Shown here: positions 1-7,908 of the stretch, piece after piece | Position numbering within the stretch: position 1 is the first letter of the stretch | How the letters are laid out: every line of letters starts with the position of its first letter | NCBI GenBank assembly: GCA_016871515.1 | Contig: VHDE01000021.1 | Span: 1-59,847 of the forward strand | DNA: 59,847 nt | Source of the DNA: Verrucomicrobiota bacterium | Lineage (GTDB): Bacteria > Verrucomicrobiota > Verrucomicrobiia > Limisphaerales > SIBE01 | Direction of reading: 5' to 3' | Made by a program: the position numbers and the translations under genes | Notes under the pieces: generated by a model | Database searches by the model: none | What the model was told of the DNA's origin: nothing | The model's input: only the letters and a program-made list of their open reading frames with translations

Positions 1-56
1 GGAAGGAATTTGTACTTTTGGCATCCCAAGCGCATGCCAAAGCCCGTTCCAAAAGT

Positions 57-404
57 TTAGTCAAATCTCATCCGGCTTTTCCCGGCGAACAGCCTGTCTT
101 TCCAGATGAAAGAGCCGTGAACCGATACCTGGTTTTCGCGCAGTTTCTTCTTGGTTTCTTCATCGGCGTGTTGCGCCACGATCTTAGCTTTGGCGAAGGT
201 GTCGTGCGAGACGCCTGCAACTTTGGCGAGTTCATATCGAGTGTCGATTGCCTCGTAAACCTTTGCAGAATTCTGCAAACCTTTTTTGCCCCGGCCTGGA
301 GAATGGTGGAGATTCGCTTTGGCTTTTTCCCTCAGCAGCGGCTCGAGTTTTAGCGCGAGTTCAACCCTCGTATTGACCGGATAAGCCTTTGAACAATTGT
401 TCAA
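57..404 (-). pseudogene. ParB-like protein fragment
   Basis: This minus-strand open frame of about 115 codons looks like the middle and C-terminal part of the ParB-like proteins found on phages, plasmids and integrated elements. The recognisable parts are a helix with LALKLEPLLREKAKANL, a basic GRGKKG linker, and a helix-turn-helix-like stretch LAKVAGVSHDTFAKAK followed by KLRENQVSVHGSF. The N-terminal ParB nuclease-like domain is missing. The frame stays open upstream of 404 but loses family resemblance, and the only start at its 5' edge is a TTG. I infer a truncated remnant. It lies just downstream of tRNA-Ser on the same strand, a common place for integrated elements. The family call is by eye; the function is unknown. 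Confidence 0.45.
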
Positions 405-562
405 ACCCTTAGCGTTAGTTTCAGAAGAGAACGGCCTTGAACGATAGTGCGCGAGAGTGCGCAGAAGGTACAGAATACATACTATTTACAGACAATCCGA
501 GCCGATTAGAACCGGCATGAAAACTCACGGAAGCCTTGAATTTGTTGGTTGCAATCGAGGTA

Positions 563-652
563 TGGCGGAGAGAGAGGGATTCGAACCCTCGGTAGCCTTA
601 CGACTACACAGGTTTAGCAAACCTGCGCCTTAAGCCACTCGGCCATCTCTCC
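563..652 (-). tRNA. tRNA-Ser (anticodon GCU)
   Basis: Read on the minus strand, the sequence starts GGAGAGATGGCCGAGTGG and folds as a class II tRNA. It has a 7-bp acceptor stem (GGAGAGA/TCTCTCC), a D-arm, an anticodon stem with GCT in a TTGCTAA loop (anticodon at 616-618), a long variable arm, a T-arm with GGTTCGAATCC, and an encoded CCA end at 563-565. The long variable arm and GCU anticodon identify a serine tRNA reading AGC/AGU codons. Confidence 0.96.
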
Positions 653-943
653 CAAAACCACAGCTACTATGCGCTCGTTCAACGAACGGGCAAGCAATTT
701 TCACAATCGCCTCAATAGCCATCAATACCGATGCAAAACCATGGACTCGCCGATGCAAGCGGCGCTTAGTCGGCCTCCGCGAGAAGGTTGGCCGCCTCAG
801 CAACGGCAAAGGGGCCAGCCAAGTTACCTTCGCCTAAGTTGAGGATCGGTCAGGGAGTTGGTAACTCTTCGATTCGGACACGACACCGTCAAAAATGTTG
901 GTTCGGAAACCAGCGTCCAGCCCACCATCTGTCGTTAACCCAA
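653..943. other. Intergenic, no gene seen
   Basis: I see no convincing coding frame, RNA or strong hairpin between the tRNA 5' end and the 3' end of the hydroxylase gene. Confidence 0.5.
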
Positions 944-1825
944 TCACAGACGTGCATCTGACGCGTCATGAGAATCATTCGCCAGTGCGCGAGATGTTTG
1001 CCGTTCGGCCTGCGATTTCCCTGAAGTTCGCTGAACGTGTTTGAACGGTGTCGTCAACAAACCGCCAAGCGTGTGATCTTGCGGGCCGCTGAATTCCTTC
1101 AAACCGAACTTCAAGCTGCGCGGGTCGTCACACAGGCGGAAGCTTCCGAAAAACCGGTCCCAAAACGAGAAGAGAGATGAGTAGTTGGAATCCGTTTCCG
1201 GCTGCCAGCACGAATGATGGACCTTGTGCATGAACGGCGTAACGATCACACCTCGCAACGCTCTATCCAGCCATTCCGGGAATGCAATATTGGCATGGTG
1301 CAACTGAACGACGGTGAACATCGCGAATTCGTAGAGCGCTAATTCCCAAATCTGAAGGCCGAGAAGGGCAATCACAGGCACACGCAGCACCGATGAGAGC
1401 GCGATTTCGCCAATGTGAAAACGGCTGGCCGTGGTCACGTCCATCGTCGGATCGGAATGATGCGTGCGGTGAAAGCGCCAGAGAAACGCGGCACGGTGAT
1501 TGAGACGATGCCACCAATACATCCACGCATCGAAAAGCAGAAACGCTCCTGCCAAATGCGCCCAGGCTGGCAACGCAAACCAGTTCAGCAGTCCGAATCC
1601 GTGTTGCTGCGACCAGTCCGCAGCGCTCCACCAAAGTGCGGCAAATCCCAGGCCCGTCACTAACGCATTGAGGATGCCCAACGCCAGATTCTTTAGCCCG
1701 TGACTTACACGGTCTTTCCTATTCCCGGCAAAGTATCGGAAGAACGGCGCAAGACTCTCCCACGCCAGCAGCGTAGCAAGCACAATCACTGAACCGAGAG
1801 GTCGTATCCCATTCAGTTCGGACAT
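944..1825 (-). CDS. Sterol desaturase / fatty acid hydroxylase family protein
   Basis: A membrane-embedded di-iron enzyme of the fatty acid hydroxylase superfamily, which hydroxylates or desaturates lipid substrates; the substrate here cannot be told. The histidine clusters are visible in order: WHRLNH, HRTHH, HHANI and HKVHHS, spaced as in the family, between several hydrophobic segments. The length of about 293 aa is normal. I chose the ATG at 1825 because GGAG lies 9 bases upstream; a TTG at 1840 is possible but less likely. It starts 21 bases after the stop of the ArsR-rhodanese gene on the same strand, so the two are probably co-transcribed and controlled by that regulator. The C-terminal tail is polar and poorly conserved in appearance. 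Confidence 0.85.
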   Translation of the reverse strand: MSELNGIRPLGSVIVLATLLAWESLAPFFRYFAGNRKDRVSHGLKNLALGILNALVTGLGFAALWWSAADWSQQHGFGLLNWFALPAWAHLAGAFLLFDAWMYWWHRLNHRAAFLWRFHRTHHSDPTMDVTTASRFHIGEIALSSVLRVPVIALLGLQIWELALYEFAMFTVVQLHHANIAFPEWLDRALRGVIVTPFMHKVHHSCWQPETDSNYSSLFSFWDRFFGSFRLCDDPRSLKFGLKEFSGPQDHTLGGLLTTPFKHVQRTSGKSQAERQTSRALANDSHDASDARL

Positions 1826-1846
1826 AGTTGCCGGCTCCAACGTTCG

Positions 1847-2527
1847 TCAGTTCCGAATGGATTGTGCGACTGGGAAACCGCCCGCGCGCCACTCGGGCAG
1901 TCCAACTGTCATCCGTCGCGCCTTGAATCCGTGGCTGGCGAGCAATGCGACGGCCGCGTCCGACTGCACGCAATAAGGCCCGCGACAGTAGGCTACAATC
2001 TCCTTTCGACGCGGAAGTTCCTTCAACCGTTTCTTCAGTTCGCCTAGAGGAATGGACACTGCCTCAGGAATATGGCCTGCGTCGTATTCTTTGGTTGGCC
2101 GAACATCCAGAACCACTGCGTCACCCACTTCAAGTCGGCGCACCAATTCTTCTGCTGTCACGGCCTCCATCTTGTCCCGGTCACTTAGGTAAGTGCGCAC
2201 AACTTCTTTAACCTCCAGCAATCGCGCTTCACCAAGCGCCCGTACCGCCAGCCAAACTCGAAATACATTCTCGTCGGCCAGACGATAATGGGAATACAGC
2301 CCTTCGCGCCGCACTTCCACCATCCGAGCACGCCGCATCACTTGAAGATGCTGCGAAACGTTGGCGACAGACATTCCCGTTTCATCCGCAAGCTCTTCGA
2401 CAGACCGTTCTGCCTGACATAGCAAATCGAGCAATTCAAGCCGCGCGCCGCTTGCGAGCACTTTGCCGATGCGCGCGAACTGATCGAACAATTCGCGGCG
2501 CAGAAAAGGTTTTCTTTCATTATTCAT
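1847..2527 (-). CDS. ArsR-family regulator fused to a rhodanese domain
   Basis: A two-domain protein of about 226 aa. The N-terminal part is an ArsR-type winged helix (LEDLLCQAERSVEELAD-like region followed by TGMSVANVSQHLQVMRRA, the recognition helix). The C-terminal part is a rhodanese domain starting near VVLDVRPTKEYDAGHIPEA and holding the active-site loop YCRGPYCV with two cysteines. Proteins of this architecture are usually sulfur-linked or redox-linked repressors; the rhodanese part could bind persulfide. The start is the ATG at 2527, not the upstream TTG at 2563, because it matches the family N-terminus. An inverted repeat directly abuts this start codon and suggests autoregulation. 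The hydroxylase gene follows after 21 bases. Confidence 0.88.
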   Translation of the reverse strand: MNNERKPFLRRELFDQFARIGKVLASGARLELLDLLCQAERSVEELADETGMSVANVSQHLQVMRRARMVEVRREGLYSHYRLADENVFRVWLAVRALGEARLLEVKEVVRTYLSDRDKMEAVTAEELVRRLEVGDAVVLDVRPTKEYDAGHIPEAVSIPLGELKKRLKELPRRKEIVAYCRGPYCVQSDAAVALLASHGFKARRMTVGLPEWRAGGFPVAQSIRN

Positions 2528-2543
2528 ATATTCAATCGAATAT
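2528..2543. promoter_or_regulatory. Palindromic putative ArsR operator
   Basis: ATATTC-AATC-GAATAT is a perfect 6-bp inverted repeat with a 4-base spacer, placed immediately upstream of the ATG of the ArsR-rhodanese gene. ArsR proteins bind such AT-rich dyads near their own promoters. That it is the operator is inference from symmetry and position. Confidence 0.55.
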
Positions 2544-2865
2544 TTGAGTATTTCTCTTGTCAAGCACCGGAAAGGTCATTGAGGTCATTGCGTCCCACCA
2601 GGAGGACCTCGATCAGGCTCCGGGATGTTATGGAGTTTGCGTTAAGACCGAGGAGATCTCGGGGGGCAACATTTTCTTTCTCCAACAGCGGACCTTTATG
2701 CCGGAATACGCGAAAGTCCTAGATAACCGGGTGTTGCGATACCAGTTAAGGCCACCTCCTTGGATGCGGTGCGCGCAGTTTGCTGACGACGTTCGTCCCG
2801 AGCGCAATACTTGCCCGCTGAGTGCGGCGTTGACCACAAGAACGAGCGTGCGGTAGCCTGCCGGC
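2544..2865. other. Intergenic between divergent genes
   Basis: The stretch separates the divergent ArsR-rhodanese and ThuA-like genes and should carry both promoters. A 99-codon plus-strand open frame (2557-2856) starts with TTG and has no recognisable domain; I regard it as non-coding. No repeat of the families found elsewhere in the window is obvious here. Confidence 0.45.
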
Positions 2866-3624
2866 ATGATTCTTCGATCCCCTTTATTCACCGCTGCACT
2901 ATTGATCCTTTCAACTTCCACCCTCCTGTCCGCCGAAGGACAGAAGCCGCTCCGCGCTTTGCTCATCACGGACGGCTGCTGCCACAATTATCGGTTGCAG
3001 ACCCAGCAATTGACCAATGCAGTCGCGAAACTCGCCGCAGTCGAATGGACCATCGTGATGGAAGGCGGCACAGGGACACGGGCGCAGATCCCGCTCTACG
3101 ACAATCCAAATTGGTCGAAGGGCTTTGACGTCGTGGTGCACAATGAATGCTTTGCTGATACGCGCGACCACACCTACATCCGCAAGATTACTGAAGCGCA
3201 CAAGACGGGGACGCCGGGCGTCGTGATTCATTGCGCGATGCACACCTACCGCGCGACGGATATCGACGATTGGCGGGAATTTCTCGGAGTAACCAGTCGG
3301 CGTCACGACCACCTGAGCCGTTATCCCGTAAAGCTCGTGGCCCCCGATCATCCGATTCTTCAAGGCATGCCCAGCAATTGGGTCACGCCGCTCGATGAGC
3401 TTTATGTCATCGAAAAGCTCTGGCCTAACGCGAAAGTCCTGGCGACTTCAAAGAGCGAGAGAGATGGCAAGGAGCATCCGGTCGCGTGGACAAATCAATT
3501 TGGCAAGGCGCGCGTCTTCGGCACGACCTACGGGCATTCGGACGACACCTTCCGTGATCCGGTGTTCTTGACCTATGTTGCACGGGGCGTGCTCTGGGCA
3601 GCGGGACGCTTGGAGCAGCAGTAG
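2866..3624 (+). CDS. ThuA-like domain protein, secreted
   Basis: A 252-aa protein with an N-terminal signal peptide (hydrophobic core LFTAALLILSTSTLLSA) followed by a ThuA-like fold, related to glutamine amidotransferases. Matching family features are RALLITDGCCHNY near the mature N-terminus, the DVVVHNECFAD strand, GVVIHCAMHTYR, and HPVAWTNQFGKARVFGTTYGHS near the C-terminus. ThuA was first linked to trehalose utilisation; in this phylum such proteins sit among exported sugar-metabolism genes, often with Gfo/Idh/MocA oxidoreductases, and the reaction is not established. The length is typical of single-domain members. It stands alone here, with repeats downstream. Confidence 0.88.
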   Translation: MILRSPLFTAALLILSTSTLLSAEGQKPLRALLITDGCCHNYRLQTQQLTNAVAKLAAVEWTIVMEGGTGTRAQIPLYDNPNWSKGFDVVVHNECFADTRDHTYIRKITEAHKTGTPGVVIHCAMHTYRATDIDDWREFLGVTSRRHDHLSRYPVKLVAPDHPILQGMPSNWVTPLDELYVIEKLWPNAKVLATSKSERDGKEHPVAWTNQFGKARVFGTTYGHSDDTFRDPVFLTYVARGVLWAAGRLEQQ

Positions 3625-3629
3625 ATATT

Positions 3630-3710
3630 CTCTCCCTCTCTTGGTGAGCGAGGAGAGGGCTGGGGAGAGACTTCTCCGCAACGGGATTTCGCGCATTGAA
3701 CCCATGAACC
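3630..3710 (+). repeat. Palindrome remnant plus family-D repeat
   Basis: A decayed form of the CTCTCCCCATCCGATGGGG palindrome is followed by the family-D unit (GGAGAGACTTCTCCG, then a CGCGCATTGAACCCATGAAC segment). The same joined order appears at 27161-27226. Confidence 0.6.
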
Positions 3711-4081
3711 TGACGTTGCAGCATGTAATCCCGGCTTTAGCCGGAGCGATTGCAATCCGCAAAAGCTGTTTCGCTGCCAGCAAATGCGGCCGCCTAAAGG
3801 CGGGACTACATAGCAGACGGTTCATAGGGAGATTTCATCCATACTCTCGCCCACCAGCACCTCCTCGCCATGAACTCGAGCGTCCGAACGCCCGACAGGT
3901 CTTGGAGGGAGGCGATGGAGGCGATGGAGGCTGCGCAATCGCCGCTTTGGCGTGAAAAAGCCAGGGAGCCGTGCGCAACTGCCGGGCGTTTGGGAAAGTG
4001 CGGACGCCAAAGCGGTGACTGTGCAGACTCCGTCAACGCACTGCAAGACGCTGGCGCGACGGCTGACACTCCCGCCCAATC

Positions 4082-4120
4082 GGTTCATGGGCGCAATGCG
4101 CGAGGTTTTGTTTCGAAGAA
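4082..4120 (-). repeat. Family-D repeat, inverted copy
   Basis: GGTTCATGGGCGCAATGCGC followed by GAGGTTTTGTTTCGAAGAA is the reverse complement of the family-D unit seen at 27181-27226 and 45443-45486. It lies just beyond the glnS stop codon. Confidence 0.6.
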
Positions 4121-4139
4121 TTTAGTGCGATTGGGCAGC

Positions 4140-5987
4140 TCAGGATCTCTGCGTTTCCTTCGCCCACGCATCCTTGAGCGTGATGGTCCGGTTGAACACG
4201 AGCTTGCCGGGCTGGCTCTCTAAATCGAGCGCGAAATAAGCCAGCCGTTCGAATTGATAACGCAGATCGGGTATGGCGTCGCGGAGGATCGGTTCGCATT
4301 TGGCCGTCACGACCTCGAGCGAGTGCGGGTTCAGATGTTTCTTGAAATCACCTTGCGCATCCGGTTCGGCAACCGTGAACAGGCGGTCGTACAGCCGCAC
4401 CTCAGCGTCGACTGCATGCGGCACGCTGACCCAGTGAATCGTGCCCTTGATCTTGCGGCCGGCCGTCAATCCGCCTGATTTGCTGTCGAGATCGGCGGTG
4501 CAATGCAACTCGACAACGTGGCCAGCGGCGTCCTTGATCACGCTTTCGCATTTGATGATATAAGCGTACTTCAGCCGCACTTCCCCGCCGGGCCGCAGAC
4601 GGAAATACTTCGGCGGCGGATTCTCCATGAAGTCATCCCGTTCTATGTAGACTTCGCGACTAAACGGAATGACCCGCGTGCCGGCGCTTTCGTCCTCGGG
4701 ATTGTTAATCGCCCTGAGCTCTTCGACCTTTCCGTCTGGATAATTCGTCAGAACAACCTTCAGCGGGCGCAGCACGGCTAGCCGGCGTCGCGCGCGCTTG
4801 TTCAAATCCTCGCGAATGGCATGTTCGAGCACGGCCACATCCGTGAGTCCATTGTATTTTGTGATGCCAATGTTATAGGCGAAATCGCGCAACGCTTCCG
4901 GAGTGACACCGCGCCGGCGCAGACCGGAGATGGTTGGCATACGCGGGTCATCCCAACCGGACACCAATCCTTCGTTCACGAGCTGCATTAGCTTGCGTTT
5001 GCTCATCACCGTGTACCCGAGATTCAGGCGGGCAAACTCGTGCTGGCGCGGCAACGGCCGCGGCAACTCCAGCTTCTCGAGAATCCAATCGTAAAGCGGG
5101 CGGTGAACCTCGAATTCCAGCGTGCAAATGGAATGTGTGATTCCCTCGATATAATCGCTCAGGCAATGCGCGAAATCGTACATCGGATAGATGCACCATT
5201 CGCTGCCCGTGTGATGATGATCCGCGTGACGAATGCGATAGAGCACCGGATCGCGCATCCAAATGTTCGGCGAAGCCATGTCGATTTTCGCCCGCAAGGT
5301 CCGCGTGCCATCCGGAAACTCGCCAGCCTTCATGCGTTTGAAAAGGTCGAGGCTTTCTTCGGCCGGACGCTCGCGCCAGGGTGAATCTTTGCCTGGACGG
5401 TCCGGGGCTCCGCGGTATTGGTCGGTTTCTTCGGGCGAGAGATCGCAAACGTAAGCCAGGCCCTTCTCGATTAATCGGAGCGCATATTGATAGAGCTGTT
5501 CGAAATAATCGGAAGCGTAGAAAGGCTCCAATATCGTCGACCGCGCGCCCGCGGTGGCCGTTTTTTCGTCGCCTGTCACTGTGGCGGACGGCAGATGAAA
5601 ATCCTGTTTGCCGTTGATCGACTGTGTTTCCGGCGTTTGTCCTTTTGGCTTTAACCCAAGGCGGTCGTCGGCCCACTCTCGAATGAGCCAGCGCACGTCT
5701 TTCTGGATGGACTCGACATACTCGATGTCCTCCTTGGTTGGGTTTGTATCGTCGAAGCGGAGGTTGCAAATTCCTCCAGATTCGCGGGCGATGCCAAAGT
5801 TAAGGCAGATCGATTTGGCATGACCGATATGGAGATAACCGTTGGGCTCAGGCGGAAAGCGGGTTCTAATTTGACTATGGCGTCTGGCTTTCAAATCGTC
5901 AGACACAATGTCACGAATGAAGTCCGATGGTGTATTTGCAGGACCGGCCCCGTGTTCTTCGCTCGGTTCAGTATTCGGCTTTGTCAT
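4140..5987 (-). CDS. glnS: Glutaminyl-tRNA synthetase
   Basis: Charges tRNA-Gln with glutamine in the cytoplasm (class I, ATP-dependent). The HIGH motif is in [15 protein letters not shown] (about residues 45-59), the KMSKS-like motif is VMSKRKL, and the family signatures [36 protein letters not shown] and [16 protein letters not shown] are intact; the beta-barrel anticodon-binding domains follow. The start is the ATG at 5987 ([11 protein letters not shown]); the longer open frame has no family match. The N-terminal extension before the catalytic core is longer than in E. coli. Compared with E. coli there is also an insertion of about 45 residues (residues 106-153) in the catalytic domain, listed under findings. 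The upstream spacing shows no clear Shine-Dalgarno sequence. Confidence 0.97.
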   Translation of the reverse strand: MTKPNTEPSEEHGAGPANTPSDFIRDIVSDDLKARRHSQIRTRFPPEPNGYLHIGHAKSICLNFGIARESGGICNLRFDDTNPTKEDIEYVESIQKDVRWLIREWADDRLGLKPKGQTPETQSINGKQDFHLPSATVTGDEKTATAGARSTILEPFYASDYFEQLYQYALRLIEKGLAYVCDLSPEETDQYRGAPDRPGKDSPWRERPAEESLDLFKRMKAGEFPDGTRTLRAKIDMASPNIWMRDPVLYRIRHADHHHTGSEWCIYPMYDFAHCLSDYIEGITHSICTLEFEVHRPLYDWILEKLELPRPLPRQHEFARLNLGYTVMSKRKLMQLVNEGLVSGWDDPRMPTISGLRRRGVTPEALRDFAYNIGITKYNGLTDVAVLEHAIREDLNKRARRRLAVLRPLKVVLTNYPDGKVEELRAINNPEDESAGTRVIPFSREVYIERDDFMENPPPKYFRLRPGGEVRLKYAYIIKCESVIKDAAGHVVELHCTADLDSKSGGLTAGRKIKGTIHWVSVPHAVDAEVRLYDRLFTVAEPDAQGDFKKHLNPHSLEVVTAKCEPILRDAIPDLRYQFERLAYFALDLESQPGKLVFNRTITLKDAWAKETQRS

Positions 5988-6147
5988 GGTAAAAAATTTT
6001 CCACTGGATAACAGTTTGTCGAATTGAGTTCGACAGATTTTTTGAGTTTTGCGCTGGCATAGTGGCGGAGGCAAGGCGCGTCACCTTTCATGCTGCACAG
6101 TAATTGACCCAATGTGTGTTGATTCATGCTACAGCGACCAGCGGGCG
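5988..6147. other. Upstream region of glnS
   Basis: AT-rich DNA directly upstream of the glnS start, likely to carry its promoter, followed by unremarkable sequence up to the MITE-like element. I see no tRNA-like or T-box structure. Confidence 0.4.
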
Positions 6148-6329
6148 GTAGCGGCGGGCATCCTGCCTGCCGCAGAGGGCGTGCATCTTGCCGCCCGGAG
6201 CAACGCTTGAATTGAAACGGGGAGGCTGCGTTCTAGTGCGTACGCGTGATCCGCCGGGCAGGATGCCTCGGCTCTGCGGCAGGCAGGATGCCCGCCGCTA
6301 CGATGTGCCGACAACCTCGGGATGCACCC
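6148..6329 (+). mobile_element. MITE-like element, copy 1
   Basis: A short element with perfect 30-bp terminal inverted repeats at 6148-6177 and 6272-6301 (GTAGCGGCGGGCATCCTGCC...), with about 94 bp between them. The conserved outer flank continues to 6329 (GACAACCTCGGGATGCACCC). A second copy lies inverted at 53531-53730, nearly identical in its core. No transposase is encoded. Translations of it give open frames that should not be called genes. I see no clear target-site duplication. Confidence 0.75.
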
Positions 6330-6475
6330 ACCATCAGAAACTTTTCGGTCGAGGTGAGCGCTCTCCTCCAGCCGTCACGACCACAAATCAATTTCGTTTG
6401 GCCGCACGATCCGAACGCGACCGGCTACAGAATCTCGCGCAAATCTCTCTCGGATGCCTCCTGGGGCGCCGGAGG
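6330..6475 (+). pseudogene. Remnant of a fibronectin-type secreted protein
   Basis: In one plus-strand frame the stretch at about 6366-6467 reads PQINFVWPHDPNATGYRISR followed by KSLSDASWG, the pattern of the fibronectin type III-like repeats common in verrucomicrobial exoproteins. The match stops abruptly on both sides and the left side joins MITE-like DNA. I infer a scrap of a larger gene. The family call is by eye. Confidence 0.4.
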
Positions 6476-6551
6476 CTTGTCTTCTGGTTATCGCAAAGCT
6501 GTTCCGATCCCGATTCAGATTCATTTGCGAAATGCAGGAAACGACACGGAC

Positions 6552-7735
6552 TTAGTATTCCCGGTCTTTCTTAACCCCAGGCTCCGGGACCGGGTATGTG
6601 CCATCGGGGCCAGGCTGCAGCGGCGGCGGTGAATCCATGGTCAGTTTGTCTGCGTGCCGCGCGAACTCGTGCTCGCAGTTCAGCACCTGATCATAGGTGA
6701 TTTCCTGCCCTGTGTGCGCAGCCATGCGCCCCATGCTCGCAACCAAACTGGCTTCGACGCCTCGTTTGACTTCGTTGTAGGGCCGGTTATTGCGAATGGC
6801 ATCGACAAGATCATCCCATTCGAGATCGTACGGGTTTCGTTCGCTTTGGCCCGGCTGTGAAAAAGACCAGAGCAAATTGTCGCTGGTGAAATCACGCGGG
6901 TTGGGATTCTGGTCCTTGAAAAGACGCACTCGACCGGGCGCGTGACTCGCGGTGGATACAATTCCCGATCCTTTTGTGCCGTGCACGCAGCTCGCAAATT
7001 CCGACTTTGCGCCGGTCATGTTTCTTCCGTTGTAAAGGAATTTCGTCCCGTCCGCGTAAGTGTATTCCAGGGAGTAATTGTCAAAGTTCTGATCCACCAT
7101 TTCTCCTCGATAATGCCGGCCGCCAACGGCATGGGCCTTGACTGGCCACGCATTTTTCATCCACGAACATTCGTCGATTTGATGAATATAGAAATTGCTG
7201 AAACATCCGCCGCTGGCCCAGAGAAAACCATGGAAACGTTGGATCTGATAGAGCAAATCGCTGACGCGACCCGGATTTTCGCGGCGGTTCCGCCTCGTCC
7301 TCCCGCCATCCGATAGGCACGCATCGCGAGAATTTCGCCAATCTGTCCGTCCTGGATTCGGCGCCATAATTCCTGCCGGCCTTGGCAATGCCGAATCATC
7401 AAGCCGACGCCAACCTTGAGATTCCTGCGCACTGATTCCTCACCCAGTTCGAACATCCGCCGGCTCGTCGGGCCGTCGACCGTCACCGGTTTTTCCATGA
7501 ACACAGTCAGCCCCTTCTTGATTGGATAAGCAAAAGGAACCCAGCGGAAGGCGGGTGGCGTCGCGAAAGTTGCGATGTCGCCCGGCTTCAAGCAGCCCAT
7601 CGCTTTTTGATAGGCGTCGAAACCGATGAACTTGCGCTCCAGCGGCACGCCGGTTTGCGTCGAGTTGATTGAGACATTCGTTGATCTTTTCTGGCATTAT
7701 TCTTTGGGGTCTTCATAGCTTCCTTTTTCATCATT
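6552..7735 (-). pseudogene. Broken Gfo/Idh/MocA oxidoreductase
   Basis: Two minus-strand frames together spell most of an exported Gfo/Idh/MocA oxidoreductase. The upstream frame (7289-7648) carries GFDAYQKAMGCLKPGD, ATPPAF, VFMEKPVTVDGP and NLKVGVGLMIRHCQGRQELW; the downstream frame (6552-7268) carries QIDECSWMKNAWPVKAHAVG, EYTYADGTKFLYNGRN and CVHGTKGSG to the C-terminus. They are joined by a frameshift between about 7289 and 7265. The N-terminal Tat signal and the GCGGRG dinucleotide-binding motif are missing; only a short MKKEAMKTPKNN-like start remains near 7730. The missing N-terminus makes a sequencing error an insufficient explanation, so I call it a pseudogene. An intact relative lies at 14687-16036. 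Confidence 0.75.
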
Positions 7736-7908
7736 ACGTCCTCAGCCATAATCTAACATTCCCTCGGCGACTGCGCGACTTGTGTCTGTCACCGAAAGAA
7801 TGATCGAGGTGCGGACGCCTCCCTGCGGTCCGCGTAAGCCAGCAGCGTTACATTGATTGAGAAACCAGTCTGGCAGGCTGTCTTAAGCTGAAAACCCGTC
7901 GAGGCAAG

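Larger units (their letters stand above)
3625..4139. other. Intergenic region with repeat fragments
   Basis: No gene is supported. It holds a degenerate CTCTCCC...GGGAGAG palindrome with an attached repeat (3630-3710), and an inverted copy of the attached repeat at 4082-4120. A short GGAGGCGATGGAGGCGATGG run near 3908 is a small tandem repeat. Open frames on both strands are translations of this DNA. Confidence 0.6.

Noticed and set aside
2557..2856. Plus-strand 99-codon frame between divergent genes
   Set aside because: It has a TTG start, no ribosome site, no domain, and overlaps the presumed promoters.
4948..5769. Minus-strand open frame of 273 codons within glnS
   Set aside because: It is another frame of the well-supported glnS gene; its composition is arginine-rich as expected of a shifted frame.
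6129..6574. Open frames over the first MITE-like element
   Set aside because: The same peptides appear from the inverted copy at 53.5 kb; they come from the element and show no gene start.
6552..7648. Two adjacent oxidoreductase genes instead of one broken gene
   Set aside because: The frames carry complementary, non-overlapping parts of one family protein, and the N-terminal binding motif is absent.
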